Source of the DNA: Terriglobia bacterium
GTDB taxonomy: Bacteria > Acidobacteriota > Terriglobia > Bryobacterales > Bryobacteraceae
Length of the DNA stretch: 64,000 bases
Reading direction: 5' to 3'
Assembly (NCBI GenBank): GCA_020073445.1
Contig: JAIQFE010000017.1
Location: forward strand, 62,001-126,000
Of the stretch, positions 42,923 through 51,035 are shown one piece after another (position 1 is the first letter of the stretch; every line of letters begins with the position of its first letter). The notes under the pieces were generated by a model. The model worked only from the letters and a program-made list of their open reading frames with translations. It was not told where the DNA came from and did no database searches. Both the position numbers and the translations under genes were made by a program.

Positions 42923-43420
42923 ATGCAGCCTGAGATCTTTCGCAAACTTGCGGGCCACTGGCTCACGGGAGTTTCCGTGGTGACCACCGTGGGTCAGGAC
43001 GGCAAACCGCTCGGAATGACCATGAGCGCCGTCACGTCCTTGTCATTGAATCCGCCACAGTTTCTGATCTGCGTGGACAATCGCGCCCATACCTTGACGG
43101 CGATCATCGCCAGCGGCCACTTCTGCATCAACTACCTGCGCCAGGATCAGGAGAATCTGTCGACCGCGTTCGCCAAGCGCGGCGAGGACCGATTCGCGGC
43201 GTTAGCCCACCGCGTCGAGCATACAGGCTCCCCCGTGCTTGAAGGAGCTATCGCTTTCATCGAGTGCAGGGTGAACGCGGTCCATCCTGGTGGCGACCAC
43301 ACCATCATCGTCGGCGATGCGGTTAACGGAGATGCTCCCGGAGGCGAACCGCTGGCATACTTTCGAGGCAGCTATCGGCGTCTGGAGAGTCTTACCGATC
43401 CGCAGCAGGTTTGGTGGTGA
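42923..43420 (+). CDS. Flavin reductase-like FMN-binding protein
   Basis: A 165-residue split-barrel flavin reductase. Signature segments are GVSVVTTVGQDGKPLGMTMSAVTSLSLNPPQFLICVDNRAHT and GHFCINYLRQDQENLS, with FIECRVNAVHPGGDHTIIVGDA near the end. It would reduce FMN with NAD(P)H, often to supply a flavin monooxygenase. The luciferase-like enzyme at 38717 is a candidate consumer but lies elsewhere. It is divergent from cysM and convergent with the next gene, with a 29-base 3' overlap. Confidence 0.9.
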   Translation: MQPEIFRKLAGHWLTGVSVVTTVGQDGKPLGMTMSAVTSLSLNPPQFLICVDNRAHTLTAIIASGHFCINYLRQDQENLSTAFAKRGEDRFAALAHRVEHTGSPVLEGAIAFIECRVNAVHPGGDHTIIVGDAVNGDAPGGEPLAYFRGSYRRLESLTDPQQVWW

Positions 43421-44171
43421 TCAGGTGCTGCAGGTCCTTATTGTTTTCTTCGCAGGAATACTCGATTAGTTCCGGCAGGCCATGAGCGGCCGGCGGCAGC
43501 GGGCGGATAATCCGCTGCTGCACCCACGGTTTCGAGTACATCTTCGGGTCGTCGATCGTATATTCCAGGTTGATCGTCGTCGGAGTGCGCGTGTAGCGTT
43601 CCGTCAGGTGCATTTCATCGGTGTGCTGATGCCCGGCCGTGTCGAGCCAGCTTTTGTCGTTCAGCCCAATGGTGTCGACCACAAAAGTATCGCCTTCCCA
43701 TTTGCCGACCGAGTCTCCCATGAACGACGGAGGAAGATTTTCAGGATGCTTGCGGCCGTCGGTGGGGATCGCGCGCCACTGGCGCATGTATTCGAACAGC
43801 ATCACGACATATTCCTGTGTCTGTATGATCTGCATCGGGTACGGCGATTGCATGATGCGCGGCATGCCCGGATACAGGCACAGCGAGGTCGGATCGTCCT
43901 TCGCGTCGTGGTTCTTGAACGCGGCCAATCCCGCGGGTGTGTAAGGGATACTGGCTTCGCCGTCTTTGGCGGCCATGTTCGGCGTGTAGGGGAGTGTCCA
44001 GTAGCCGACGAAGCTCGGCTTGCCATCGGGCATGCGCGGGATGGCTGGAGCCGCCGTCTGCGCCGACGCGCCCGCTATCAGAAAGATCGCGCTAAGAGCG
44101 CTAAGCCCAGCGAGTCGAGATCTTGCGGATGCGGTTAAGAGCTTCCTGAATATTTTCGAGCGAGTTCGCAT
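43392..44171 (-). CDS. Exported protein of the GKWEGDT family
   Basis: About 259 residues from the ATG at 44171. A basic N-region leads to the export helix LSALSAIFLIAGASA, and the mature part contains FVGYWTLPYTP, VGKWEGDTFVVDTIGL and HLTERYTR, segments shared with the gene at 48630 (STGKWEGNTLVVDT). No in-frame start codon lies between 44171 and the hydrophobic core, so the signal peptide is encoded in a 71-base overlap with the 3' end of the aminotransferase gene. Function unknown. Confidence 0.75.
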   Translation of the reverse strand: MRTRSKIFRKLLTASARSRLAGLSALSAIFLIAGASAQTAAPAIPRMPDGKPSFVGYWTLPYTPNMAAKDGEASIPYTPAGLAAFKNHDAKDDPTSLCLYPGMPRIMQSPYPMQIIQTQEYVVMLFEYMRQWRAIPTDGRKHPENLPPSFMGDSVGKWEGDTFVVDTIGLNDKSWLDTAGHQHTDEMHLTERYTRTPTTINLEYTIDDPKMYSKPWVQQRIIRPLPPAAHGLPELIEYSCEENNKDLQHLITTKPAADR

Positions 44172-45267
44172 AGCTAAACCGTAGATACCCATTCCCGTGC
44201 GATCCGAAGCAGCCGCCATCCAGGCACGCCACCCCGGCGTCATTGAGCAGCATATCGGCTAGCTGCTTCGAAGGCAACCCGGTACCCGTTACGTTCGGGA
44301 AGGCGTAAAACGCGCCTGCCGGTACGGAGCAGCGGATCCCCGGAATCTCGTTCAACCCCTTGACGATCACGTCACGCCGCTTCCGGAACTCGGCCACCAT
44401 CTTGTCGACGTCGTCTTGAGGGCCATCGAGCGCCGCGATCCCCGCCCGCTGCGTGAAACTCGCGGTACACGAGTTCGAGTTGACCATCAGCTTGACCACC
44501 GCGTCGGCCAGCCATTCCGGCATCACGCCGTAGCCCAGCCTCCAGCCCGTCATCGAGTACGTTTTCGAGAAGCCGTCCAGAATAATCGTCTTCTCCCGCA
44601 TCCCCGGGAAACTGGCGATCGAAACCGGCTTGCCTGTGTAGACGATGCGCGAATAGATCTCATCGCTCAAAACCATGATGTCCCGATTGCGCAGAATATC
44701 CGCCAATCGCTTAACGTCCTCGGCGGGCATGATGCCGCCGGTCGGATTCGCCGGCGAATTCAGAATTACCAGCTTGGTCTTGTTCGTCAGGCTGCGTTCG
44801 AGCAGATCTAAATCAAACGAGAACCCGCGACTCTCCTCCAGGGGGATCGGCACCGCCTTGGCGCCCTGGAACTTGATCATCGATTCGTAGATGGGGAAGC
44901 CCGGATTGGGGTAGATGGCTTCATCGCCGGCTTCGAGCAGCGCGACGATCGCGAAGTACATCACTGGCTTGCCGCCCGGCACCACGCACACATGCTGCGG
45001 ACCCACCTGGATGTTCCGCGTCCGCGAGATATACGCGGCGATCGACTCGCGCAGCTCGGGCAAACCCTGCGTCGGACCGTACTTGGTCCAGCCTTCATCC
45101 AGCGCGCGCTTTCCAGCCTCGACTACGTGCTTCGGGGTGGGGAAGTCAGGCTCGCCAATCTCCAGGTGGATAACGCTCTTGCCCTGCTTTTCGAGCGCCC
45201 GGGCTTTGACCAGGACCTCGAAGGCAGACTCCACCCCAATACGGGACATCGCTTCGACAAGTTGCAT
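44101..45267 (-). CDS. Class I/II aminotransferase (aspartate aminotransferase-like)
   Basis: A 388-residue fold-type I PLP enzyme. The lysine site is LDGFSKTYSMTGWRLGYG, the pyridine-N Asp is in VLSDEIYSRI, and NPANPTGG-like NSPANPTGGIM and the substrate Arg in YLRFSYANS are present. Length is normal. Members use aspartate, alanine or aromatic amino acids; the exact donor cannot be set here. The N-terminal SAFEVLVKARALEKQGKSVIHLEIGEPDF is typical of the Igamma branch. Confidence 0.92.
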   Translation of the reverse strand: MQLVEAMSRIGVESAFEVLVKARALEKQGKSVIHLEIGEPDFPTPKHVVEAGKRALDEGWTKYGPTQGLPELRESIAAYISRTRNIQVGPQHVCVVPGGKPVMYFAIVALLEAGDEAIYPNPGFPIYESMIKFQGAKAVPIPLEESRGFSFDLDLLERSLTNKTKLVILNSPANPTGGIMPAEDVKRLADILRNRDIMVLSDEIYSRIVYTGKPVSIASFPGMREKTIILDGFSKTYSMTGWRLGYGVMPEWLADAVVKLMVNSNSCTASFTQRAGIAALDGPQDDVDKMVAEFRKRRDVIVKGLNEIPGIRCSVPAGAFYAFPNVTGTGLPSKQLADMLLNDAGVACLDGGCFGSHGNGYLRFSYANSLENIQEALNRIRKISTRWA

Positions 45268-45301
45268 GTTATTCCGAGCCGCGAGAGTAATCGAGCGGTC
45301 T

Positions 45302-46144
45302 TTACATCAGGTTCGTGGGCCGGCGGGTCCAGGCCGCGCTCTTGTCCTTGGAAACAGCCTCCACGTCCTTCACATAGGCAGTCGCCTGCGTCAGGATGTG
45401 GTGCAGATCATTGCCCAGGCTGATGAGCGGGAATCCTTTGTCCAGGAACTCGCCCACGCGCGCGGTTCCGAACAGGAACAACCCCAGGATCACGTTATTC
45501 TTCTTTGCGGCGGCGCGAAGTTTGTCGGTCGCGGCCTGTAGTTCGGGCGAGGTGTACATGTCCGGGAACTTGTACTTCTCGAACAAGCCCATCGACATGC
45601 ACAAATCGTTTTGGCCCAGGAACAGCAGGTCGACGCCCGGCACCGCGGCGATCTCGTCGATATTCTTGATGCAATCGGCGGTTTCCACCTGCAGCGCGAC
45701 GATCGTATTCTCGTTAGCCGCCCCGGCGTAACCCAACAGCCCTGCTTTGTTCATGCTGCGCTGCGGAAAGTAAACCGATCGGGTTCCCGCAGTGGGATAA
45801 CGGCAGCAGCTCACGGCCTGGCGAGCCTCTTCGGCGGTGTTGATGTAGGGAACCAGAACGCCGTCGGCTCCCATATCCAGCGCCTGCTGAATACCGGCGC
45901 GGTCCTGATATCCCGAGACTCGCACCAGAGACTTGGCTCCACCCGAGGCGATACCAGCGAGCATCCCGGAAAGGGTTTCGTGGCTCATCGGTCCGTGTTG
46001 GGTATCCACCAGCAGCCAATCGTAGCCGCTGTGCGCCAGTTGCTCGGCGACGGTCGGGCTATGCGAGTTCACGAAAAGCCCCAGCTTGGGCTTTCCCGCG
46101 CGCAATTGCTTCTTAAACTCAGCTCCACTGAGAACTTCGCTCAT
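45302..46144 (-). CDS. HpcH/HpaI aldolase family protein
   Basis: A 280-residue class II aldolase of the HpcH/HpaI family. The metal ligands fall in VALQVETADCIKNIDEIAAVPGVDLLFLGQNDL (Glu and Asp), and YPTAGTRSVYF is the substrate-binding segment; YDWLLVDTQHG is the N-terminal catalytic loop. These enzymes cleave 4-hydroxy-2-oxo acids into pyruvate and an aldehyde. The substrate is unknown. AGGAG lies about 12 bases before the ATG. The gene starts 180 bases away from the next upstream gene, with palindromes between. Confidence 0.88.
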   Translation of the reverse strand: MSEVLSGAEFKKQLRAGKPKLGLFVNSHSPTVAEQLAHSGYDWLLVDTQHGPMSHETLSGMLAGIASGGAKSLVRVSGYQDRAGIQQALDMGADGVLVPYINTAEEARQAVSCCRYPTAGTRSVYFPQRSMNKAGLLGYAGAANENTIVALQVETADCIKNIDEIAAVPGVDLLFLGQNDLCMSMGLFEKYKFPDMYTSPELQAATDKLRAAAKKNNVILGLFLFGTARVGEFLDKGFPLISLGNDLHHILTQATAYVKDVEAVSKDKSAAWTRRPTNLM

Positions 46145-46228
46145 TTCAATTTTTCTCCTGATTCCGGATAGACCCCCGGCCTGAGTAGCAGCCTCACGGT
46201 CTCATGAAAGTATACAACGGTTGCGAAG

Positions 46229-46307
46229 GGGGACAGGCTACTCTGTCCCCTCCCGTAAAACTCGTGACTTCGAGCGCCAGCGTGGGGGTGGACAGAGCTG
46301 CCTGTCC
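46229..46307. repeat. Pair of GGGACAG/CTGTCCC palindromes
   Basis: Two hairpin units lie in the gap between genes. Unit 1: GGGGACAG (46229-46236), loop GCTACT, CTGTCCCC (46243-46250). Unit 2: GGACAG (46290-46295), loop AGCTGC, CTGTCC (46302-46307). They resemble REP-type elements and are distinct from the GGCAGGCGA type at 27102 and 39923. The remainder of the gap shows nothing else. Confidence 0.6.
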
Positions 46308-46324
46308 CCGCGCCTCCAGGACAG

Positions 46325-47122
46325 TTATCGGGAAGTGCACGCCTCGGGCTTCCACGGAGCGTTATCCGGAAGCTTCTTGAAATGCGTGCTGGTGATGAAC
46401 GGGACCGTCAGATACTGCGGATCCTTCACTTCGGTGCTTACCACCAGCCAGATATCGCCGTTCGGGGCGGTATGCCGGTCATACCATTCCGTCACGATCG
46501 CATTCTCGCTGTAGGGGACGCCGTTTTTGCGAAGATATCCGGGCCGCATCCGAGTGGTGATGACTTTCAGGTCGCCGCTCCGGGGCTCCCCTCGACCCAC
46601 CGCCGCTTGTTCCCACTCGGCGATCGAATACCCTTGCCACGACGGCGCGCTACTCTGCGCCGCCTTCATTGATTCGCTGCCGGCCGCGTCAGTTCCGAAG
46701 TGGAACAGCCGGGTCTGTTCGCCCGCTTCCGTTTCGATCTTCAGCGTCGTGTCGTTGTCCCAGGTGATGTGCAGTTTTCCGGGCACGCGCATAACCGCCG
46801 CGGCTCCGTACGCCTTGCACTGCTCCCCGGCGGCTTCGTCCTTCGCCGGATCCCACGCATCGGCCACGCGCCGTGCCGCAGCGCTTAGCGGAACGCCCAG
46901 GTACTGGCCCTTGGGCGGCGTCACCATGCGGAACATCCAATCTTCGGTCACCACCGACACCCAGTAGCCGGTCATGTCGATCGCCGCGGTGGCTTTGGGA
47001 GTCGGAGCAGCGCCGCCGCGTCCGCCGCCACCACCTCGTCCTCCGCCTCCCCCACGACCTTGCGAATACGCAGGCCAAGCGAGCAAGCAGACTGCAGTGG
47101 CGAACACGGCCAATCGCGTCAT
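46325..47122 (-). CDS. Exported Gly-rich protein related to the GKWEGDT family
   Basis: About 265 residues from ATG 47122 (GTG at 47131 is an alternative). After a signal peptide ending AYSQ comes a run of GRGGGGG units, then a domain with IDMTGYWVSVVTEDW, GKLHITWDNDTTLKIETEAGE, EWYDRHTAPNGDIWLVVSTEVKDPQYLTVPFITSTHFKK. These elements recur in the proteins at 43392 and 48630. It follows the DUF6152 gene in what looks like one operon with the metallo-beta-lactamase gene. Function unknown. Confidence 0.72.
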   Translation of the reverse strand: MTRLAVFATAVCLLAWPAYSQGRGGGGGRGGGGGRGGAAPTPKATAAIDMTGYWVSVVTEDWMFRMVTPPKGQYLGVPLSAAARRVADAWDPAKDEAAGEQCKAYGAAAVMRVPGKLHITWDNDTTLKIETEAGEQTRLFHFGTDAAGSESMKAAQSSAPSWQGYSIAEWEQAAVGRGEPRSGDLKVITTRMRPGYLRKNGVPYSENAIVTEWYDRHTAPNGDIWLVVSTEVKDPQYLTVPFITSTHFKKLPDNAPWKPEACTSR

Positions 47123-47137
47123 GTTAGTCACGTCGAA

Positions 47138-47533
47138 TTATTCGATGGTCTCGCCGGGCTTGGTGCCCCAGCCGAAGCCGTCCGACGTGCGATGCAAGGT
47201 CTTCAGAGCGCCGCGATTATCGCCCTTGGTGCGCGACGGATTCGCCGTGATCACCACGTCGTCTCCGGCCTTCAAGGTGTCGCGCTTGATGCCTGCCTGG
47301 CCGAGCTGTCCCGAGCTGCGCCATTCGAGCGACCAGCGCTGCATGGTGCCGTCCTTGTCCGGAACATCGATCTGCAGGAAGGAGTGCGGGTTGCGCAGCA
47401 GGAGCTGGACGATCTTGCCCTCCAGTTTCACTTCCTTATCGCCCTCGTAGGTCGCTCCCAGAGAGTGATGCGCGAACGCAGCGACGCCGAATAGGAGAAC
47501 GCCAGCCAGCCCCACAAGCATCTTCGATTTCAT
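47138..47533 (-). CDS. Exported DUF6152-type protein, second copy
   Basis: A 131-residue paralog of the protein at 33349: signal peptide ending AAFA, mature start HHSLGATYEGD, and core VKLEGKIVQLLLRNPHSFLQID. A GGGAG ribosome site precedes the ATG. It lies between the metallo-beta-lactamase gene and the Gly-rich exported protein gene; the upstream copy of the family at 33349 is in a different setting, so the family recurs next to other exported proteins here. Confidence 0.82.
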   Translation of the reverse strand: MKSKMLVGLAGVLLFGVAAFAHHSLGATYEGDKEVKLEGKIVQLLLRNPHSFLQIDVPDKDGTMQRWSLEWRSSGQLGQAGIKRDTLKAGDDVVITANPSRTKGDNRGALKTLHRTSDGFGWGTKPGETIE

Positions 47534-47562
47534 TCAACTCCCCCTATAAACAGTTATTGTAC

Positions 47563-48633
47563 CTAGTGCTTTTGACTCAGGCTCTTGTAGACCGCTTCGA
47601 CAAACATATCGGTGGTCCACGGCCCCGTCGTCGCGCCATATAAGCCGTCGTACTCGAGCGTCGGCTTCGACGCCTTCACCTGCTGCAAGGTCATCCCTTT
47701 TTTGATCGAATCCGCGACCCGATCTTTGATGATCGCCACCATGTTCCGGTAGTTGGCGACATCTCCGGTATCGCAAACGCGTCCGTGTCCGGGGATCACC
47801 AGCGTCCCGCCCTGCGAGCGGAACTCCGGAATCGCGATATCCAGAATGTGATTGAGCCCGTCCAGGGCTCCCTGAATCGTCCCGCCCTTGGCCAGGTCGA
47901 TCATGGGGTAACTTGTCGTTGAAAGAATGTCGCCCGCGACGATCACATCCGAGTACCGGAAATACACCATGCTGTCGCCATCGGTGTGCGCGGCGGGTTC
48001 GTGATAGAGCTGCACGCCTTCGCCGTTGAAGAATTCGCTGAGCTTATAGGAACTGCCGCGATACGTGTCCGTCGGCCACAGTCCCGAGGCGACCGCGGGC
48101 TTGCCGTTGGTTTCCGCGCTCATCCGGCCGAGAACGTTTTCGTGCGCGATCACCGTAGCCGTGGGAGCCACTCCCACGGGCGGAAACGTCACGCCCAGGA
48201 TCTTCGAATCGGCCGGCAGCGCGGATAGCGTTTCGTTGCCGCCGGTGTGATCCGGATCGATGCTTGTGTTGATAATGTAGCGGATCGGTTTCGGCGGGGC
48301 CGGGGACGCAATGATCGCGTTCAGCGAAGGGCTCGACCAGCGATAGGGGCTTTCGGCACAGTGCAGCCCGACGCATCGGTTCGGTGTCGGCGATGCGGCT
48401 ACCGCGGTGACTACTTGCAGAACCGTGGACAGCACTTTGGCGCTCATCTGGCTGTTTCCCGCATCCACCAGCAGGATTCCGTCCTGCCCGATTGACGCGG
48501 CGATGTTGCCGCCGGCTCCCACCAGCATGTAGATGTTGCCCTGCACCGGCAGAACGTGGATATCCGTGCTCTGCCCTTTCGGCTGGCCGAACGCGGCCGC
48601 CGCCACCAGGAAAATCAGTCCGAGCCGCTTCAT
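47563..48633 (-). CDS. Exported metallo-beta-lactamase-fold protein with degenerate metal site
   Basis: A 356-residue exported protein (signal MKRLGLIFLVAAAAFG). The MBL fold is clear from GGNIAASIGQDGILLVDAG, PAAHTDGDSMVYF, SDVIVAGDILS and VIPGHGRVCD. The key HxHxDH motif, however, reads NTSIDPDHTGG: both leading His are replaced (by Ser and Asp) while the last Asp-His remain. A low-complexity insertion of about 30 residues lies before it. It may bind one metal or none. Its start overlaps the stop of the exported protein at 48630 (ATGA). Confidence 0.85.
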   Translation of the reverse strand: MKRLGLIFLVAAAAFGQPKGQSTDIHVLPVQGNIYMLVGAGGNIAASIGQDGILLVDAGNSQMSAKVLSTVLQVVTAVAASPTPNRCVGLHCAESPYRWSSPSLNAIIASPAPPKPIRYIINTSIDPDHTGGNETLSALPADSKILGVTFPPVGVAPTATVIAHENVLGRMSAETNGKPAVASGLWPTDTYRGSSYKLSEFFNGEGVQLYHEPAAHTDGDSMVYFRYSDVIVAGDILSTTSYPMIDLAKGGTIQGALDGLNHILDIAIPEFRSQGGTLVIPGHGRVCDTGDVANYRNMVAIIKDRVADSIKKGMTLQQVKASKPTLEYDGLYGATTGPWTTDMFVEAVYKSLSQKH

Positions 48634-49469
48634 TGTTTAGCCGCCTGTTTCAGCTTCTGCCGGTAATCCGGATACGTACTCTCCGCGCCGCCCCGGGTCG
48701 CTTGGACCGGAATCCAGCCCGCGGCGTCCTTCAACTGCTCGGTAGTTCCCGGCAGGAAGTGCGGAACCGCGGTCGAAATATTCTCTTCGCTGACCGTGCA
48801 CGGATAATAGGTCAGCGCGGTATGCGTATCGAGGGCGTAGTTGGTGGTCTGGATGAACGGCTCCTCCAGCCATACCGGATCGGTCAGGATCATCGTGATC
48901 ACCAGATAGTCGCCATGCCGGTCGATATATTCGCGCATGGTGGCTTTATCGCTGAAGCTCGCTCCGTTGCGCCGCAGGTAGCTGCCTTTGATATGGTCCG
49001 TGTCGACCACCAGCGTGTTGCCTTCCCACTTGCCGGTCGAGAATCCCGACCAGCTATAAGGAGCATACTCGGGCGGATGCGGGCGGCCATCCATATAGAT
49101 CACGCGATCCAGAGAGCGCAGATATTCCACGTGAATCGCACGCAAATCACGCCCGATGGGATCCACTTCGTTCCAGAACCGTACGCTACCGAGCGCGCGC
49201 CACTGATAGGGAGCCGAATGCGGGCGGCACTGAAACTCGGGCAGGCTCCACTCGGAATGGTCGTGGCTGTCGGCCTTCCTGCGGCCGGCATCGTTGAGCG
49301 GAATGCCCTGATAATCGCCCAGCGGCGGCCCGCCGGATCGCTCGTAACTGTCTTCGTGAACGCGCTCAGCCCAGACGCCGGAAAAGTCGGTCAGCTCGAG
49401 CACCGGAGCGCCCTGGCCGAAACCGATCCGGCTAGCCAGCAACACGAGCAAAAGAGGAGGGAAACGCAT
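48630..49469 (-). CDS. Exported protein of the GKWEGDT family
   Basis: A 279-residue exported protein (signal MRFPPLLLVLLASRIGFG). Family marks are FSGVWAERVHEDS, STGKWEGNTLVVDTDHIKGSYLR and LVITMILTDPVWLEEPFIQTTNY; the paralog at 43392 has VGKWEGDTFVVDTIGL. The mature domain is beta-rich with many aromatic residues; no catalytic motif. An AGGTGA site and a TAGATT hexamer precede the ATG. A perfect inverted repeat (49509-49526) lies 40-57 bases upstream of the start. Confidence 0.75.
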   Translation of the reverse strand: MRFPPLLLVLLASRIGFGQGAPVLELTDFSGVWAERVHEDSYERSGGPPLGDYQGIPLNDAGRRKADSHDHSEWSLPEFQCRPHSAPYQWRALGSVRFWNEVDPIGRDLRAIHVEYLRSLDRVIYMDGRPHPPEYAPYSWSGFSTGKWEGNTLVVDTDHIKGSYLRRNGASFSDKATMREYIDRHGDYLVITMILTDPVWLEEPFIQTTNYALDTHTALTYYPCTVSEENISTAVPHFLPGTTEQLKDAAGWIPVQATRGGAESTYPDYRQKLKQAAKQ

Positions 49470-49508
49470 GGCATCACCTAATCTACAACATCGTGGGGTG
49501 GATCTTCC

Positions 49509-49526
49509 GCATGCAAACTTGCATGC
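49509..49526. promoter_or_regulatory. Perfect inverted repeat, candidate operator
   Basis: GCATGCAA, two bases, then TTGCATGC. It lies between the end of the histidine kinase gene and the start of the exported protein at 48630-49469, upstream of the latter. The symmetry with a two-base spacer suits a dimeric repressor. It may alternatively form a hairpin after the kinase gene. Confidence 0.5.
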
Positions 49527-49544
49527 AATTCGGCAAGCAGCGGA

Positions 49545-51029
49545 CTACAGCCGCTGCGCCTCTGCCGGAGCCGGATGGTCCTCGCTCACCGCAGTCCCCG
49601 CGGGGGCTTCCGCCGGTATACGGATCGTAAATCGCGTTCCTGCGCCCACCGTGCTGGTGACGTCGATTTGTCCGCCGTGCGCCTTCACGATCCAGGCGAC
49701 AAAGCTCAAGCCCAGCCCCAGTCCCTGGATCAGATTAGTTTCGGCGTTGCGCACGCGATAGAAACGGTCGAAGATATGCGGCAGGTTCTCCGCGGCGATG
49801 CCCACTCCCGTATCTTCGATTTCGATGCGCGCCCAATTCTTTTTCTCATCGCGGCGGATGCGCACTTGGACCGTTCCGTTGGCGGGAGTGTACTTGACCG
49901 CGTTGGAAAGCAGATTGGAAAAGAGCCTCTCGATCTGAACACGGTCGGCCAGAATCTTCATGTCCGGTTCGATCCGGGCCGTCAGGCGCACGTGCTTCTC
50001 CTCGGCGGGAATCTGGAACTGATCCACCACGTCCTCGGCCACTTCGCCTAAATCGAAGGTCGTCTTTTGCAGCACCACCTGGCCCGATTCGGCCTGCGAC
50101 AACAGCAGCAGGGCGCGCACGATACTGGACAACTGCTCCACATCCTCCAGGGCGTTGACCATGGCGTCGCGGTACTGCTCCACCGTTTGGGCCGTGAACA
50201 GGGCCACTTCGAGCTGCCCCCGGATCGCCGTCAGCGGAGTGCGCAGTTCGTGCGATACATCCGTCGAAAAACGGCGGATCTGCTCGAAGGAATCCTCTAG
50301 CCGCGTGGTCATGCGGTTGAAGCTGCCGATCAGATTATCGAGTTCATCTCCCGAGCCACGCAGAGGAATCTGCAGGGAAAGGTTCGATCCGGTGATCTTC
50401 TGCGCCGCCTGCGCCACCTCATTCACTGGCTGAATCGCGCGTCCGGCCAAGGCCCAGCCGAGCAGTCCCGTCAGAGGGATAATTGCCAGCAGCGATAGAA
50501 AATAGTCGGTGGTGAAGGTCTTCACCGTGTGCACGCTGTCCGCGAGCGAGCGTCCGACGGCGAAGAAGTATCGCTCGCCCCGGTCATCTAGCATCACGCC
50601 GGCCTTGATCAGGTATGGGGTGCCGGCTGCGTCCGAGCGGACGTGCACTTCGGGTTCCGGGAGTGCGATGATTCGCCGGATCTCACTCAGGGAGTCAATG
50701 CCGATGGACTCATAAACCGGCGAGTCCACCAGAATGTTGCCGTTCGAGTCAGTCAGCAGAATGATGTACCGGAGGCGCTCCATGATGTGCGCGTCTCCCG
50801 GGTCAAGCTGGTCGGCGGTCCATTGCGGGCGGTAGTTTTCGATGCGCAGATAACCCTTGGCATCGCCCCAAACCTCTTCCAGAAGCGCTCGCACGTCGCC
50901 TTCCGTCTGAAACTGAAGGTTGTGGCGGAAATATAGGCCGATGACCACCAGCAACGCCGAAAACAGCAGCAGGTAACTGAACGTAAGCCGGAACCGCAGC
51001 CCTCGAAAGAGATCTACGCGGGGACGCAT
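49545..51029 (-). CDS. Sensor histidine kinase (EnvZ/CusS-like)
   Basis: A 494-residue two-TM sensor. Membrane helices at about 14-35 and 175-195 frame a periplasmic sensor loop of about 140 residues; a HAMP segment (GRAIQPVNEVAQAAQKI) follows. His260 in DVSHELRTPLTAIR is the phosphoacceptor, and the N, G1 and G2 boxes are LFSNLLSNAVKYTP, EDTGVGIAAENL and GLGLGLSFVAWIV. It partners with the regulator encoded six bases upstream. The stimulus is unknown; CusS-like sensors often detect metals. Confidence 0.95.
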   Translation of the reverse strand: MRPRVDLFRGLRFRLTFSYLLLFSALLVVIGLYFRHNLQFQTEGDVRALLEEVWGDAKGYLRIENYRPQWTADQLDPGDAHIMERLRYIILLTDSNGNILVDSPVYESIGIDSLSEIRRIIALPEPEVHVRSDAAGTPYLIKAGVMLDDRGERYFFAVGRSLADSVHTVKTFTTDYFLSLLAIIPLTGLLGWALAGRAIQPVNEVAQAAQKITGSNLSLQIPLRGSGDELDNLIGSFNRMTTRLEDSFEQIRRFSTDVSHELRTPLTAIRGQLEVALFTAQTVEQYRDAMVNALEDVEQLSSIVRALLLLSQAESGQVVLQKTTFDLGEVAEDVVDQFQIPAEEKHVRLTARIEPDMKILADRVQIERLFSNLLSNAVKYTPANGTVQVRIRRDEKKNWARIEIEDTGVGIAAENLPHIFDRFYRVRNAETNLIQGLGLGLSFVAWIVKAHGGQIDVTSTVGAGTRFTIRIPAEAPAGTAVSEDHPAPAEAQRL

Positions 51030-51035
51030 GGTCTT

